This document shows, piece by piece, positions 57,961 through 64,000 of a stretch of DNA of 64,000 nt; within the stretch, counting starts at the first letter, position 1; the number at the start of each line of letters is the position of its first letter. The stretch is from positions 1-64,000 of IMG/VR virus record IMGVR_UViG_3300035698_020241; one strand, given 5' to 3'. Made by a program: the position numbers and the translations under genes. Below the pieces are notes generated by a model. The model was not told the DNA's origin. It saw only the letters and a program-made list of their open reading frames with translations, and made no database searches. The stretch comes from a virus.

Positions 57961-58091
57961 ATCCTTTCACACATGTATCCCTTATTATTAGCATTACATT
58001 TATGGCCTTTTATTCTATCATTTAATGTTCTTATTGTTTGTCCTACGTAAGACTTTCCTGTAATTTTGTTTATTGATTTATATATTATCAT
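57957..58091 (-). pseudogene. GIY-YIG homing endonuclease remnant between ligase pieces
   Basis: A 44-residue ORF: MIIYKSINKITGKSYVGQT then RTLNDRIKGHK, followed soon by a stop. It corresponds only to the first strand pair of the GIY-YIG domain seen in the intact genes here and lacks the catalytic Glu and DNA-binding parts. It starts on the stop of ligA-N and ends on the start of ligA-C, both by ATGA, so it may now serve as a translational bridge. Confidence 0.82.
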
Positions 58092-59125
58092 TTATAAACC
58101 TTTGAAATGAAAGGTATTACATCACCAGATCTCTGGATATCAATCATTGATCCTTTACATATTTTATTCTCTTGGATGTATTTTGCATTATGACCTGTGG
58201 CCCTTTGTATACTAACACCGTTTATTATAATAGTTTTAACAATAACTGTTGGAATTATTCTTCCAGTTCGTGAGGTATTCCATTCAACATCTATAACCTC
58301 TGTTTTAACACCTTTTTCATTTACTTTGAACGCTATTTTATTTTCAGGATAAAGAACATCCTCTCTTACATAATTGTCAGGTGTAATAACAAGACCATCA
58401 ATATCTTTCAGGTGAGATTTACACATCGTCAAGAAGTCTGTTAAAGATTCTATAACATCTGGAGAATTTGACATATGCATAATATTAGGAGTTTTCAATC
58501 CCATACTTTGCATCAATGTGAATTTGCTTATTTCACTATCATGTTCAACAGAACCCCCATCAAGTATCTCATAGAAGTATGGAACTATATATTTTGCATT
58601 CTTTATACCATCTTTATTCAGTATACCTGCAGTGCCATTTCTACGAGTTTTAAATCCAAGTTTCTTATGTGTGTCTCCTATCAACATAGCTTCACATCTG
58701 AAGGAAAAGTTATGTTTAAGATTTTTTATAACAGGACAGAACATCTTTGCCTTATCTGTTATATCACTACCCTGATAGCCATCACCTCTGGTTGTAGCAG
58801 AAATAACCTTACCGTCTTTAAATCCATATGTAACCATGAAACTTACACCATCAAGTTTTTCTGATATACAATGTGGTCCTGGGTGTTTCTCAATCCACTT
58901 TTCTATTGTATCCGTCTTTTTTTTATGAAGGCTGCCGAGTACAAAAGGTAGGTCTACCTTTTTACCAGAAATAGGAGCACCAATATCATCAAAGTAAGGA
59001 TGGTCAGGTCTTATAGCCCTTGCCTTATCTTTCAAATCATCATAATCGGCGTCTGTTATTTCAACATCACCGTTATAATAGGCATCATCGTGTTCCTTTA
59101 AGGTTCTTATCATCAAATCAAACAT
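58088..59125 (-). CDS. ligA-N: NAD-dependent DNA ligase, N-terminal piece (Ia, adenylation, OB)
   Basis: 345 residues. The NMN-binding Ia domain has YYNGDVEITDADYDDLKDKA. The adenylated Lys is K90 in ISEKLDGVS. GDGYQGSDIT, FRCEAMLIG and IDGLVITPDN are later nucleotidyltransferase motifs, and IDIQRSGDVIPFISKVYK ends the OB fold. The protein stops exactly where LigA continues into the zinc finger. It can probably self-adenylate; full nick sealing would need the C-terminal piece. Confidence 0.9.
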   Translation of the reverse strand: MFDLMIRTLKEHDDAYYNGDVEITDADYDDLKDKARAIRPDHPYFDDIGAPISGKKVDLPFVLGSLHKKKTDTIEKWIEKHPGPHCISEKLDGVSFMVTYGFKDGKVISATTRGDGYQGSDITDKAKMFCPVIKNLKHNFSFRCEAMLIGDTHKKLGFKTRRNGTAGILNKDGIKNAKYIVPYFYEILDGGSVEHDSEISKFTLMQSMGLKTPNIMHMSNSPDVIESLTDFLTMCKSHLKDIDGLVITPDNYVREDVLYPENKIAFKVNEKGVKTEVIDVEWNTSRTGRIIPTVIVKTIIINGVSIQRATGHNAKYIQENKICKGSMIDIQRSGDVIPFISKVYK

Positions 59126-59134
59126 CTTATCTCC

Positions 59135-59476
59135 TTAGTGTAACCCATCTACAAGTCCTAATGAACTTGCAATAATCAACCAACCTTGTATATCAGTTAA
59201 ACCTTCACTAACAAACCATTCAACAGCTTTATATGGAAAATCCCTTAAAAATTCATCTTTCAAAATTTTATAATTCTGAGAATTTATTAACTCTAATATT
59301 GTTATACCGTTATCATCGGCGATCATTTTATTTAATTGTTTCTTATTTGACAACCCTTTAAATTTTTCACCAAATTTTTCACCGATTCTATCCGATTCTT
59401 CATTTGTCATGTTATTAAGAGTAACAATAGCCGCTCTTAATTCAAAAACATTATAAGGTATTTCCATCTTTTCCAT
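59135..59476 (-). CDS. Hypothetical protein
   Basis: 113 residues, all-helical (VFELRAAIVTLNNMTNEES, ILELINSQNYKILKDEFL), ending LIIASSLGLVDGLH. Not recognised. GGAGAG ribosome site. Confidence 0.58.
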   Translation of the reverse strand: MEKMEIPYNVFELRAAIVTLNNMTNEESDRIGEKFGEKFKGLSNKKQLNKMIADDNGITILELINSQNYKILKDEFLRDFPYKAVEWFVSEGLTDIQGWLIIASSLGLVDGLH

Positions 59477-59492
59477 ATTTTTATCTCTCCTA

Positions 59493-60251
59493 TTAAACTA
59501 TATCTATATCAGAGTTTCTATCTTTTCCATCTTTTCCATCCTTTTCATCACCATATACTTCTCTTTTATGATATACATCTTCAAGTTCTTTACAAAGAAC
59601 CCTTTTTATTTTTTTTAAGTCTCCTACTTTCATATCATCCAGTTGATCATCATACATAAGTCTTTTTATAGTTGAGTCTACAACTGCTTGTCTACCCTTT
59701 GACTCACCTAATTCACCTACTGCAGAAAGAGAACGAACCGTGGCTTCCACAGAGTCACATATCATCAAAACGGCTGCCTCTATACTTTGAGGAGGACTAC
59801 ACTTATATCTGAATAAATCCTCTGGAATATCAGGGTTTATATCTATTGCCTTTTTATAAAAAAATTGTAGTACAGTACTACCATGATGCTGTGCGATTAT
59901 ATTCATCACATCCATTGGCATATCTTTTATATCCAAAAGCATAACAACACTATCACCAACATGTCTTGTAAGTATCTGATAAGATAATATAGGATCAATG
60001 TTTTCATGAATATTTTTCCCACCATTCTGATTCTCACTGAAAGCCTCAGGATAATTTATTTTACCTATATCATGGTAATGTGCCGCAACAAGTAAAGTAT
60101 CAACATCAAGTCCTAGTTTCAAAGCAACACTTTCACAAAAACTAGCAACATTCTTACAATGTTTAAAGGTACCAGGTGCTACCTCTCTAAATTTTTCAAG
60201 TAAGGGATACTTTGAATCCAAAAATTTTTTAATATCTACCTTGTCTGGCAT
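59493..60251 (-). CDS. Soluble PgpH-type HD phosphohydrolase, possible cyclic-dinucleotide phosphodiesterase
   Basis: 252 residues. The HD core reads GTFKHCKNVASFCES (H31), AHYHDIGKINYPEAFSENQ (H60-D61), NIHENIDPILSYQIL, IIAQHHGSTVLQFFYKKA, LFRYKCSPPQS, and MICDSVEATVRSLS. The block from GTFKH to the C-terminal LEDVYHKREVYG follows the cytoplasmic HD domain of 7TMR-HD proteins such as PgpH, which cut c-di-AMP. The membrane and extracellular parts of PgpH are absent. A role in lowering host c-di-AMP or disarming a nucleotide-signalled defence is inference. It has its own promoter. Confidence 0.78.
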   Translation of the reverse strand: MPDKVDIKKFLDSKYPLLEKFREVAPGTFKHCKNVASFCESVALKLGLDVDTLLVAAHYHDIGKINYPEAFSENQNGGKNIHENIDPILSYQILTRHVGDSVVMLLDIKDMPMDVMNIIAQHHGSTVLQFFYKKAIDINPDIPEDLFRYKCSPPQSIEAAVLMICDSVEATVRSLSAVGELGESKGRQAVVDSTIKRLMYDDQLDDMKVGDLKKIKRVLCKELEDVYHKREVYGDEKDGKDGKDRNSDIDIV

Positions 60252-60294
60252 TTTGTTTGCTCCTTTTCATTTAATTTCTATACCTATTACTTTT

Positions 60295-60323
60295 ATTATA
60301 TCACAGTGATCCTGTCTTGTAAA
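60295..60323 (-). promoter_or_regulatory. Sigma70-like promoter for the HD phosphohydrolase
   Basis: TTTACA (60323-60318), 17 bp, TATAAT (60300-60295). The -35 box begins at the end of the upstream terminator's T run. Confidence 0.8.
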
Positions 60324-60350
60324 CCAAAAAAACCGTAGTAATCCACGGTT
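60324..60350 (-). terminator. Terminator after the tRNA genes
   Basis: On the minus strand AACCGT, an 8-nt loop and ACGGTT are followed by TTTTT and GG. It ends the tRNA transcript just before the next promoter. Confidence 0.72.
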
Positions 60351-60355
60351 GAATA

Positions 60356-60433
60356 TGGTAGCGAAGGTGGGAGTCGAACCCACAAAGACGCTTACTTTTG
60401 AGGCAAGCCGATATACCAGTTCTCTACTTCGCC
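60356..60433 (-). tRNA. tRNA with anticodon CAA (Leu by anticodon)
   Basis: 78 nt including an encoded CCA. The acceptor stem GGCGAAG/CTTCGCT has seven pairs (one G-U), the T arm GTGGG-TTCGACT-CCCAC is perfect, and the anticodon loop is CTCAAAA. The anticodon reads CAA, for Leu UUG codons. The variable region is only about seven nt, much shorter than in normal Leu tRNAs, so its charging identity is uncertain. Confidence 0.8.
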
Positions 60434-60434
60434 T

Positions 60435-60508
60435 TGGAAGCGATGATGGGTGACGATCCCATATACTAACGGGGTTGCAATCCGTTGCCCAGGCCGCTGG
60501 TCATCGCT
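60435..60508 (-). tRNA. tRNA-Cys (GCA)
   Basis: 74 nt including encoded CCA. Acceptor AGCGATG/CATCGCT pairs fully. The T arm ATGGG-ATCGTCA-CCCAT pairs fully. The anticodon arm ACGGA-TTGCAAC-CCCGT has one A-C mismatch at the loop. The discriminator base is U, the known identity base for Cys, which supports GCA over the alternative reading TGC (Ala). The D arm is unusual. It lies one base from the previous tRNA. Confidence 0.78.
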
Positions 60509-60520
60509 CTATGTTTTTTC

Positions 60521-60820
60521 TTATTTAAGTTTGACGCCTGTTATTTTTCTTATCATGTTCTTGAATTTATCCCAGTCCGCCGCTCTTACTATCATTTCCA
60601 TTTCTTCAATCTGTTTATGTGTAGCCTTCTGATAAAACTGGGCCATTTCCTGAAATCCTATATTAGCCTCATAAGACGCTTCATCCTTACGAGGACTTAA
60701 GATATAATTTTTAAATGTTGGCATATATTTCTTCCATTCCTTTAATCTTAAAGCACTTGTACAACTGTTTGACGGTTTCACAGGGAAACTTGTACGACTT
60801 TTCATAGTTATTTTACCCAT
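60521..60820 (-). CDS. Hypothetical basic protein between tRNA genes
   Basis: 99 residues (KSRTSFPVKPSNSCTSALRL, then NYILSPRKDEASYEANIGF and a helical C-terminus AADWDKFKNMIRKITGV). GGAGAT lies upstream of the ATG. It lies between the Gly-like and the Cys tRNA genes. Unknown. Confidence 0.58.
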   Translation of the reverse strand: MGKITMKSRTSFPVKPSNSCTSALRLKEWKKYMPTFKNYILSPRKDEASYEANIGFQEMAQFYQKATHKQIEEMEMIVRAADWDKFKNMIRKITGVKLK

Positions 60821-60856
60821 TTATATATCTCCTTAGATTGTTTATAAAAAGGTGTT

Positions 60857-60932
60857 TGGAGCGGGTACTTAGGAATCGAACCTAAAATCTCTAGTCGGGT
60901 AGACCATTGTAATACCATTATACCATACCTGC
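60857..60932 (-). tRNA. Probable tRNA-Gly, irregular
   Basis: 76 nt including CCA. The ends GCAGGTA and TACCCGC followed by TCCA resemble Gly tRNAs, but there is an A-C mismatch at the third acceptor pair and one extra base beside the T stem (TTAGG-TTCGATT-CCTAA). D arm TGGTATAATGGTATTAC is Gly/Asp-like. The anticodon loop CTACCCG gives ACC by the U33 rule; CCC is the other reading. It may be partly decayed. Confidence 0.62.
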
Positions 60933-60947
60933 ACATTGTACCTTTAT

Positions 60948-61316
60948 TTATGAAATTCTTGGTAAATCTTCAATAGAAGTTTTCTCTACCAATTTTATAT
61001 TTGAGGAATATAACTGCCTTTTTGTTCTACTACCGAAATGAACGGCGAATAATTCCCTCTCGTAATCCCATAGAACTTCAACAAAATTATCTTCATCCTT
61101 TATAAATGTTCTATAAAAAACTCCTCTTTCATTTTGAACTATCGGTATACGATGGTTTTTACGAAAAGAGTGTCTTTCAGCATATTCTGGGTTCAAGAAA
61201 TCCTCATTTTCCTTTTCAAGGACTTTTATTCTATCTCTCGTTTTACACCCTATACTACCTATAATTAATCCAAATACAACACTTAAACAAATTACTATCG
61301 CAATATCCCAAAACAT
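60948..61316 (-). CDS. Membrane-anchored hypothetical protein
   Basis: 122 residues. Residues 4-24 (IAIVICLSVVFGLIIGSIG) form one membrane helix or uncleaved signal; the rest is soluble and beta-rich (GVFYRTFIKDEDNFVEVLW). AAAAGGAG lies upstream. Unknown; could anchor a phage protein to the inner membrane. Confidence 0.62.
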   Translation of the reverse strand: MFWDIAIVICLSVVFGLIIGSIGCKTRDRIKVLEKENEDFLNPEYAERHSFRKNHRIPIVQNERGVFYRTFIKDEDNFVEVLWDYERELFAVHFGSRTKRQLYSSNIKLVEKTSIEDLPRIS

Positions 61317-61317
61317 A

Positions 61318-61455
61318 TTATTTCTTCTCCTTTTTCATTTCTTCTACTTTACATTTATGGAAAAAATTACCAAATAATTGGAAAATTCCAATCCATCCTA
61401 TTTGTTCACCACATGATTGACAACACCAACTATTATATTTTACATTCTTCATCAT
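61318..61455 (-). CDS. Small zinc-ribbon-like protein
   Basis: 45 residues beginning MMKNVKYNSWCCQSCGEQIG, with a third Cys region FFHKCKVEEM. It starts on the stop of the upstream HD gene (TAATG) and ends one base before the next ATG, so it is part of a tightly packed operon. Its C-terminal codons carry the AAGGAG site of the next gene. Confidence 0.6.
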   Translation of the reverse strand: MMKNVKYNSWCCQSCGEQIGWIGIFQLFGNFFHKCKVEEMKKEKK

Positions 61456-61994
61456 TAAAATCTATAAACCGTTGATTTTTCAGGTATTAATACATTTTCA
61501 TCTGGACCTAAAGTATTGATAACACTTGCTGAGTATGCCCAATCTATTACACTCTGCTTTTTACCTTCATGGGTACAAAGTTTTTTCGGATCTGGTCTAT
61601 AACCAACACGGCCAAGGTCAAGTCTATCCATATCCCAGCATGTCGTAATAGTGACATCATGAGATCGTGTTCCACCCATATTATGATGTTTAATGGCATA
61701 CATTAAACAATCAATTTGCTTATGTGTATATTCTTTAAGTTCATATTTGAGTAAAGACGCAACATATCTTGCACCTCTTATACCATGGAAATCGTCAGGA
61801 CCTTCTGTTACTCTTTGTGAATCATGGAGTAAAGCGAACAAATCACAAACATCTTGATCTGCTCCTGTCAAAGGTGCAAGGTATCTACCTATCCTTAACA
61901 CTCTGGACCAGTGGGACATACCATGTGTACCTTCAATTCTCAGTCTATATTGACCCAGCACTTTTGACATTATACTATTTGTATCAACTGACAT
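61455..61994 (-). CDS. HD-domain hydrolase
   Basis: 179 residues. THGMSHWSRVLRIGRYLA (H28), LFALLHDSQRVTEGPDD (H57-D58), IKHHNMG and TTCWDMDRLDLGRVG (late Asp) give a complete HD metal site. It is distinct from the PgpH-like gene and resembles small HD proteins of unknown substrate, perhaps nucleotides. It is the first gene behind a promoter. Confidence 0.76.
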   Translation of the reverse strand: MSVDTNSIMSKVLGQYRLRIEGTHGMSHWSRVLRIGRYLAPLTGADQDVCDLFALLHDSQRVTEGPDDFHGIRGARYVASLLKYELKEYTHKQIDCLMYAIKHHNMGGTRSHDVTITTCWDMDRLDLGRVGYRPDPKKLCTHEGKKQSVIDWAYSASVINTLGPDENVLIPEKSTVYRF

Positions 61995-62014
61995 ATTATT
62001 CCTTTCTATCTATT

Positions 62015-62043
62015 ATTATACATGGTTTTATTCAAAATGTAAA
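62015..62043 (-). promoter_or_regulatory. Sigma70-like promoter
   Basis: TTTACA (62043-62038), 17 bp, TATAAT (62020-62015). It drives the HD hydrolase operon that runs down to the tRNAs. Confidence 0.8.
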
Positions 62044-62044
62044 C

Positions 62045-62794
62045 CTACTCTGGGAGCCAATCCCACCATCCTTCCTCATGAGTCATTGAGAGTGCTGTCC
62101 AATCACAACCCTTGTATGAGTTTCTACGATAATGATGAAAATGTCCAAAATACCATTTTTTCGGTCTATACTTGTCAAAAGCGATATTTAAAGCTACACA
62201 ACTCGGGTCTGTATGTTTCCCTAGGTACATCTCCATTTTCATTCCATCGAAGAAATATCTCGGGCATGTATGGGATATAATGATATCCACATCAATATCC
62301 GGTAGCGCATCAACATCCGCTTGATCTATGACCTCAGTTTTCCACCAGTCGAGACCTTGAGTTCTATATTCAAAGTCAATACTATGTCCACCGCCGATGA
62401 AAAGTACAACCCTTCCATCAGGTAGAGTCACATAGGACCCTCTGGGACAATGCCACACATCACTGAAATTTGGCATAGGAAAAGGCTCACGTTTATCTAT
62501 AAGAACCTTTAGTGAATCATGGTCGTCATGATTTCCATCACACCAGTAAAATCTTATATCATTACCATTTATGTCTCTATTCTTTAGACCAAACTGATCC
62601 CAAGGCTTACGTTTAACACAGCCATTCATATTCATTTCTGTATTTTGATGGAGTTTAGGAAAATACCCAAAGTCACCGCACTGGAGTATCATGTGAGGTT
62701 TCCTGCTACTAATCAATTGATTAACAGGATACCAAACTCCATGTGTGTCACCGAGTACCATTATTCTATCTTTATTTGGTTTACTAATCTGCAT
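62045..62794 (-). CDS. Metallophosphoesterase
   Basis: 249 residues. RIMVLGDTHGVWYPV, LQCGDFGYFP, YWCDGNHDDHD, IIISHTCPRYF and YFGHFHHYRRN are the calcineurin-like metal motifs in order. It is unlike the gp47 gene. A 2'- or 3'-phosphatase or phosphodiesterase role next to an RNA ligase would suit RNA repair, but this is inferred from position. Confidence 0.85.
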   Translation of the reverse strand: MQISKPNKDRIMVLGDTHGVWYPVNQLISSRKPHMILQCGDFGYFPKLHQNTEMNMNGCVKRKPWDQFGLKNRDINGNDIRFYWCDGNHDDHDSLKVLIDKREPFPMPNFSDVWHCPRGSYVTLPDGRVVLFIGGGHSIDFEYRTQGLDWWKTEVIDQADVDALPDIDVDIIISHTCPRYFFDGMKMEMYLGKHTDPSCVALNIAFDKYRPKKWYFGHFHHYRRNSYKGCDWTALSMTHEEGWWDWLPE

Positions 62795-62808
62795 TCTCTT
62801 TACTCCTT

Positions 62809-63444
62809 TTAAAACACTTTCAATAGGAAAAGATATAGTTTTTCTTCTTTTCCTTCTTCTATTCTTTCCATTTCATAGGCTATACCAACATCAATCAATT
62901 TATTAACCTTCTTTTTTATAATTAAGAATGTTTCATAAAACCGTATATCATAGCCTATTGTATAATCTATATTTTTATAAATCCATATAACCTTTGTTGT
63001 GGGACATGGTTTTGAATCTTTAATATATAACGAAAAACCAAAAGATAATCTATAATCATATTCATATTCATCAATTTTTCTATTGATATCACCTGGTAAA
63101 TATAAATTTGCATTCTCTGAATTTCGTTTTTTACTATATTCTATTCTACCATATGAGGTTAATACATCAAACTTTCGTAATGTATATTGACCTATTGGAG
63201 TCTTTTTAAATTTATTACCTATAAATTTTGTTGTATAATCTATTGCGGCATCCCTTCTTATATCCTCAAGTTCCTCTCTACCATATGAATTTTCAAGAAA
63301 CTCCTCATCATAAGACAAGGCATAATAAGGACTATTATAATTTGATTGTTCTTTTTCAAGGATATCAGCATTTGATGTGAACGTGAGCGCACAGAGAAAC
63401 AAAGTAAAGAGGACGATTTTTAGAATATGGACCGTCGCCCTCAT
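62809..63444 (-). CDS. Exported hypothetical protein
   Basis: 211 residues with a clear signal peptide (HILKIVLFTLFLCALTFTSNA, cleavage near residue 26). The mature part is beta-rich and Tyr-rich (IDEYEYDYRLSFGFSLYIKD), with TKVIWIYKNIDYTIGYDI. It could act in the periplasm or be anchored in an outer membrane. No family recognised. Confidence 0.68.
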   Translation of the reverse strand: MRATVHILKIVLFTLFLCALTFTSNADILEKEQSNYNSPYYALSYDEEFLENSYGREELEDIRRDAAIDYTTKFIGNKFKKTPIGQYTLRKFDVLTSYGRIEYSKKRNSENANLYLPGDINRKIDEYEYDYRLSFGFSLYIKDSKPCPTTKVIWIYKNIDYTIGYDIRFYETFLIIKKKVNKLIDVGIAYEMERIEEGKEEKLYLFLLKVF

Positions 63445-63447
63445 AAA

Positions 63448-64000
63448 TTACAATGCTTCTTGTAACATTTTTACTATCCACTTGGCATGGTTATACACAT
63501 ATTGGGTTTCTTTTTTGTCAAGACTTTCCATATATCCGCTATTGTCTTTAAGAAAATCTTTTTTAGCGTCTTTAAGCATATATTTTATATATTCTCCCAG
63601 TTGCTTATTTTCTTTCATCTCACCATATTTAGAGAATATTCCCTGTATCCGCATTGGTGTGAGATATGATCTAAATTCATCATGTAGGTCAAGGAGTTCC
63701 TGAGATATAGGGTCTTTTTGACTCTTAACTCTTTTCTTTCTTTTCATTTTTTCTATGAATTTTTCATTCTTTTTCTTCAAATATACTGTATGTCCGCCAG
63801 AATTTATGTAATATTCATAGTAAGGTTTAATAACCACACCTTCCATTATATTATCACCTTCTGCAATAGGATATATACAACTTTTAAGAACCACATCATA
63901 CTCTATAGCTTTTCTTAATCCCGTTACCATATCAACCGTAGGACATAACAGGTATAACAGTCCTCTATCTCCAAAGAAACATTCCATTCCTTTATCAGAA
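63448..64000 (-). CDS. rnl2: Rnl2-type RNA ligase, 5' end outside window
   Basis: The frame is open to the right window edge; at least 183 residues are visible. NIMEGVVIKPYYEYYINSGG and HTVYLKKKNEKFIEKMKRKK correspond to nucleotidyltransferase motifs IV and V of T4 Rnl2 (EGxVxKP and KxKxxxF), followed by the helical Rnl2 C-terminal domain (RIQGIFSKYGEMKENKQLGE). The adenylated Lys motif should lie outside the window. It would seal nicks in RNA or tRNA cut during infection. Confidence 0.82.
   Translation of the reverse strand, partial: SDKGMECFFGDRGLLYLLCPTVDMVTGLRKAIEYDVVLKSCIYPIAEGDNIMEGVVIKPYYEYYINSGGHTVYLKKKNEKFIEKMKRKKRVKSQKDPISQELLDLHDEFRSYLTPMRIQGIFSKYGEMKENKQLGEYIKYMLKDAKKDFLKDNSGYMESLDKKETQYVYNHAKWIVKMLQEAL

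Noticed and set aside
1-64000. CRISPR array or interspersed repeat-spacer structure
   Set aside because: The only regular repeats are the coding RCC1 units (150-bp period) and the 84-bp coding repeats; neither has unrelated spacers.

Overview
The window is AT-rich, densely packed DNA from a large tailed bacteriophage (or prophage-like virus) with a T4-type core. I recognise homologues of the T4 late sigma factor gp55, recombination nuclease gp47/gp46, recombinase UvsX, ssDNA-binding protein gp32, primase gp61 and RNase H. Other nucleic-acid genes are a Rnl2-type RNA ligase, an NAD-dependent DNA ligase, a class II ribonucleotide reductase, a thymidylate synthase-like protein and three tRNAs. 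Genes overlap by ATGA or TAATG, GTG and TTG starts are common, and intergenic gaps are short. No rRNA, CRISPR array or IS element was seen. Signal peptides on two products suggest a host with a periplasm, but the host cannot be named.

Layout. Bases 1-23322 are read rightward: a tail-fibre-like gene and a 21-repeat RCC1 protein (1-4.4 kb), a glycosyltransferase, then gp55, gp47, a dihydroorotate dehydrogenase-like gene, the split gp46, thymidylate synthase, uvsX and many small genes. Two more glycosyltransferase-like genes lie near the end of this arm. Transcription then converges at about 23.3 kb, and everything from 64000 down to 23294 is read leftward. The leftward arm ends in a glycan island (24.3-38 kb) with two sugar-nucleotide SDR enzymes, one very like UDP-sulfoquinovose synthase. 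The island also has a sulfotransferase-like gene, several glycosyltransferases, a methyltransferase with a zinc finger, and a secreted serine protease. Upstream of it are primase, a sigma-region-4-like protein, the intein-bearing ribonucleotide reductase, RNase H, gp32, a VWA protein, Pth2, a two-piece NAD ligase, a PgpH-type HD phosphohydrolase, tRNAs and RNA ligase.

The main theme is invasion by homing elements. I count three intact GIY-YIG genes, one GIY-YIG remnant, two Vsr-like (EDxHD) endonucleases, one HNH endonuclease with zinc ribbons and one LAGLIDADG intein. The most striking case is gp46. It is broken inside its Walker A motif into two genes carrying the halves of a split intein, with a free-standing Vsr-like endonuclease between them. 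The N-half of the intein is only about 23 residues. The NAD ligase is likewise cut between its OB fold and zinc finger by a GIY-YIG remnant.

Regulation is readable. Eleven promoters share TTTACA (or TTTACT), an exact 17-bp spacer, and TATAAT-like -10 boxes. A T4-type late motif (TATAAATA) precedes two homing endonuclease genes and one other gene, which fits the gp55-like sigma factor. Several terminators sit directly against the next promoter. All functional calls are from reading motifs by eye; no database search was run.
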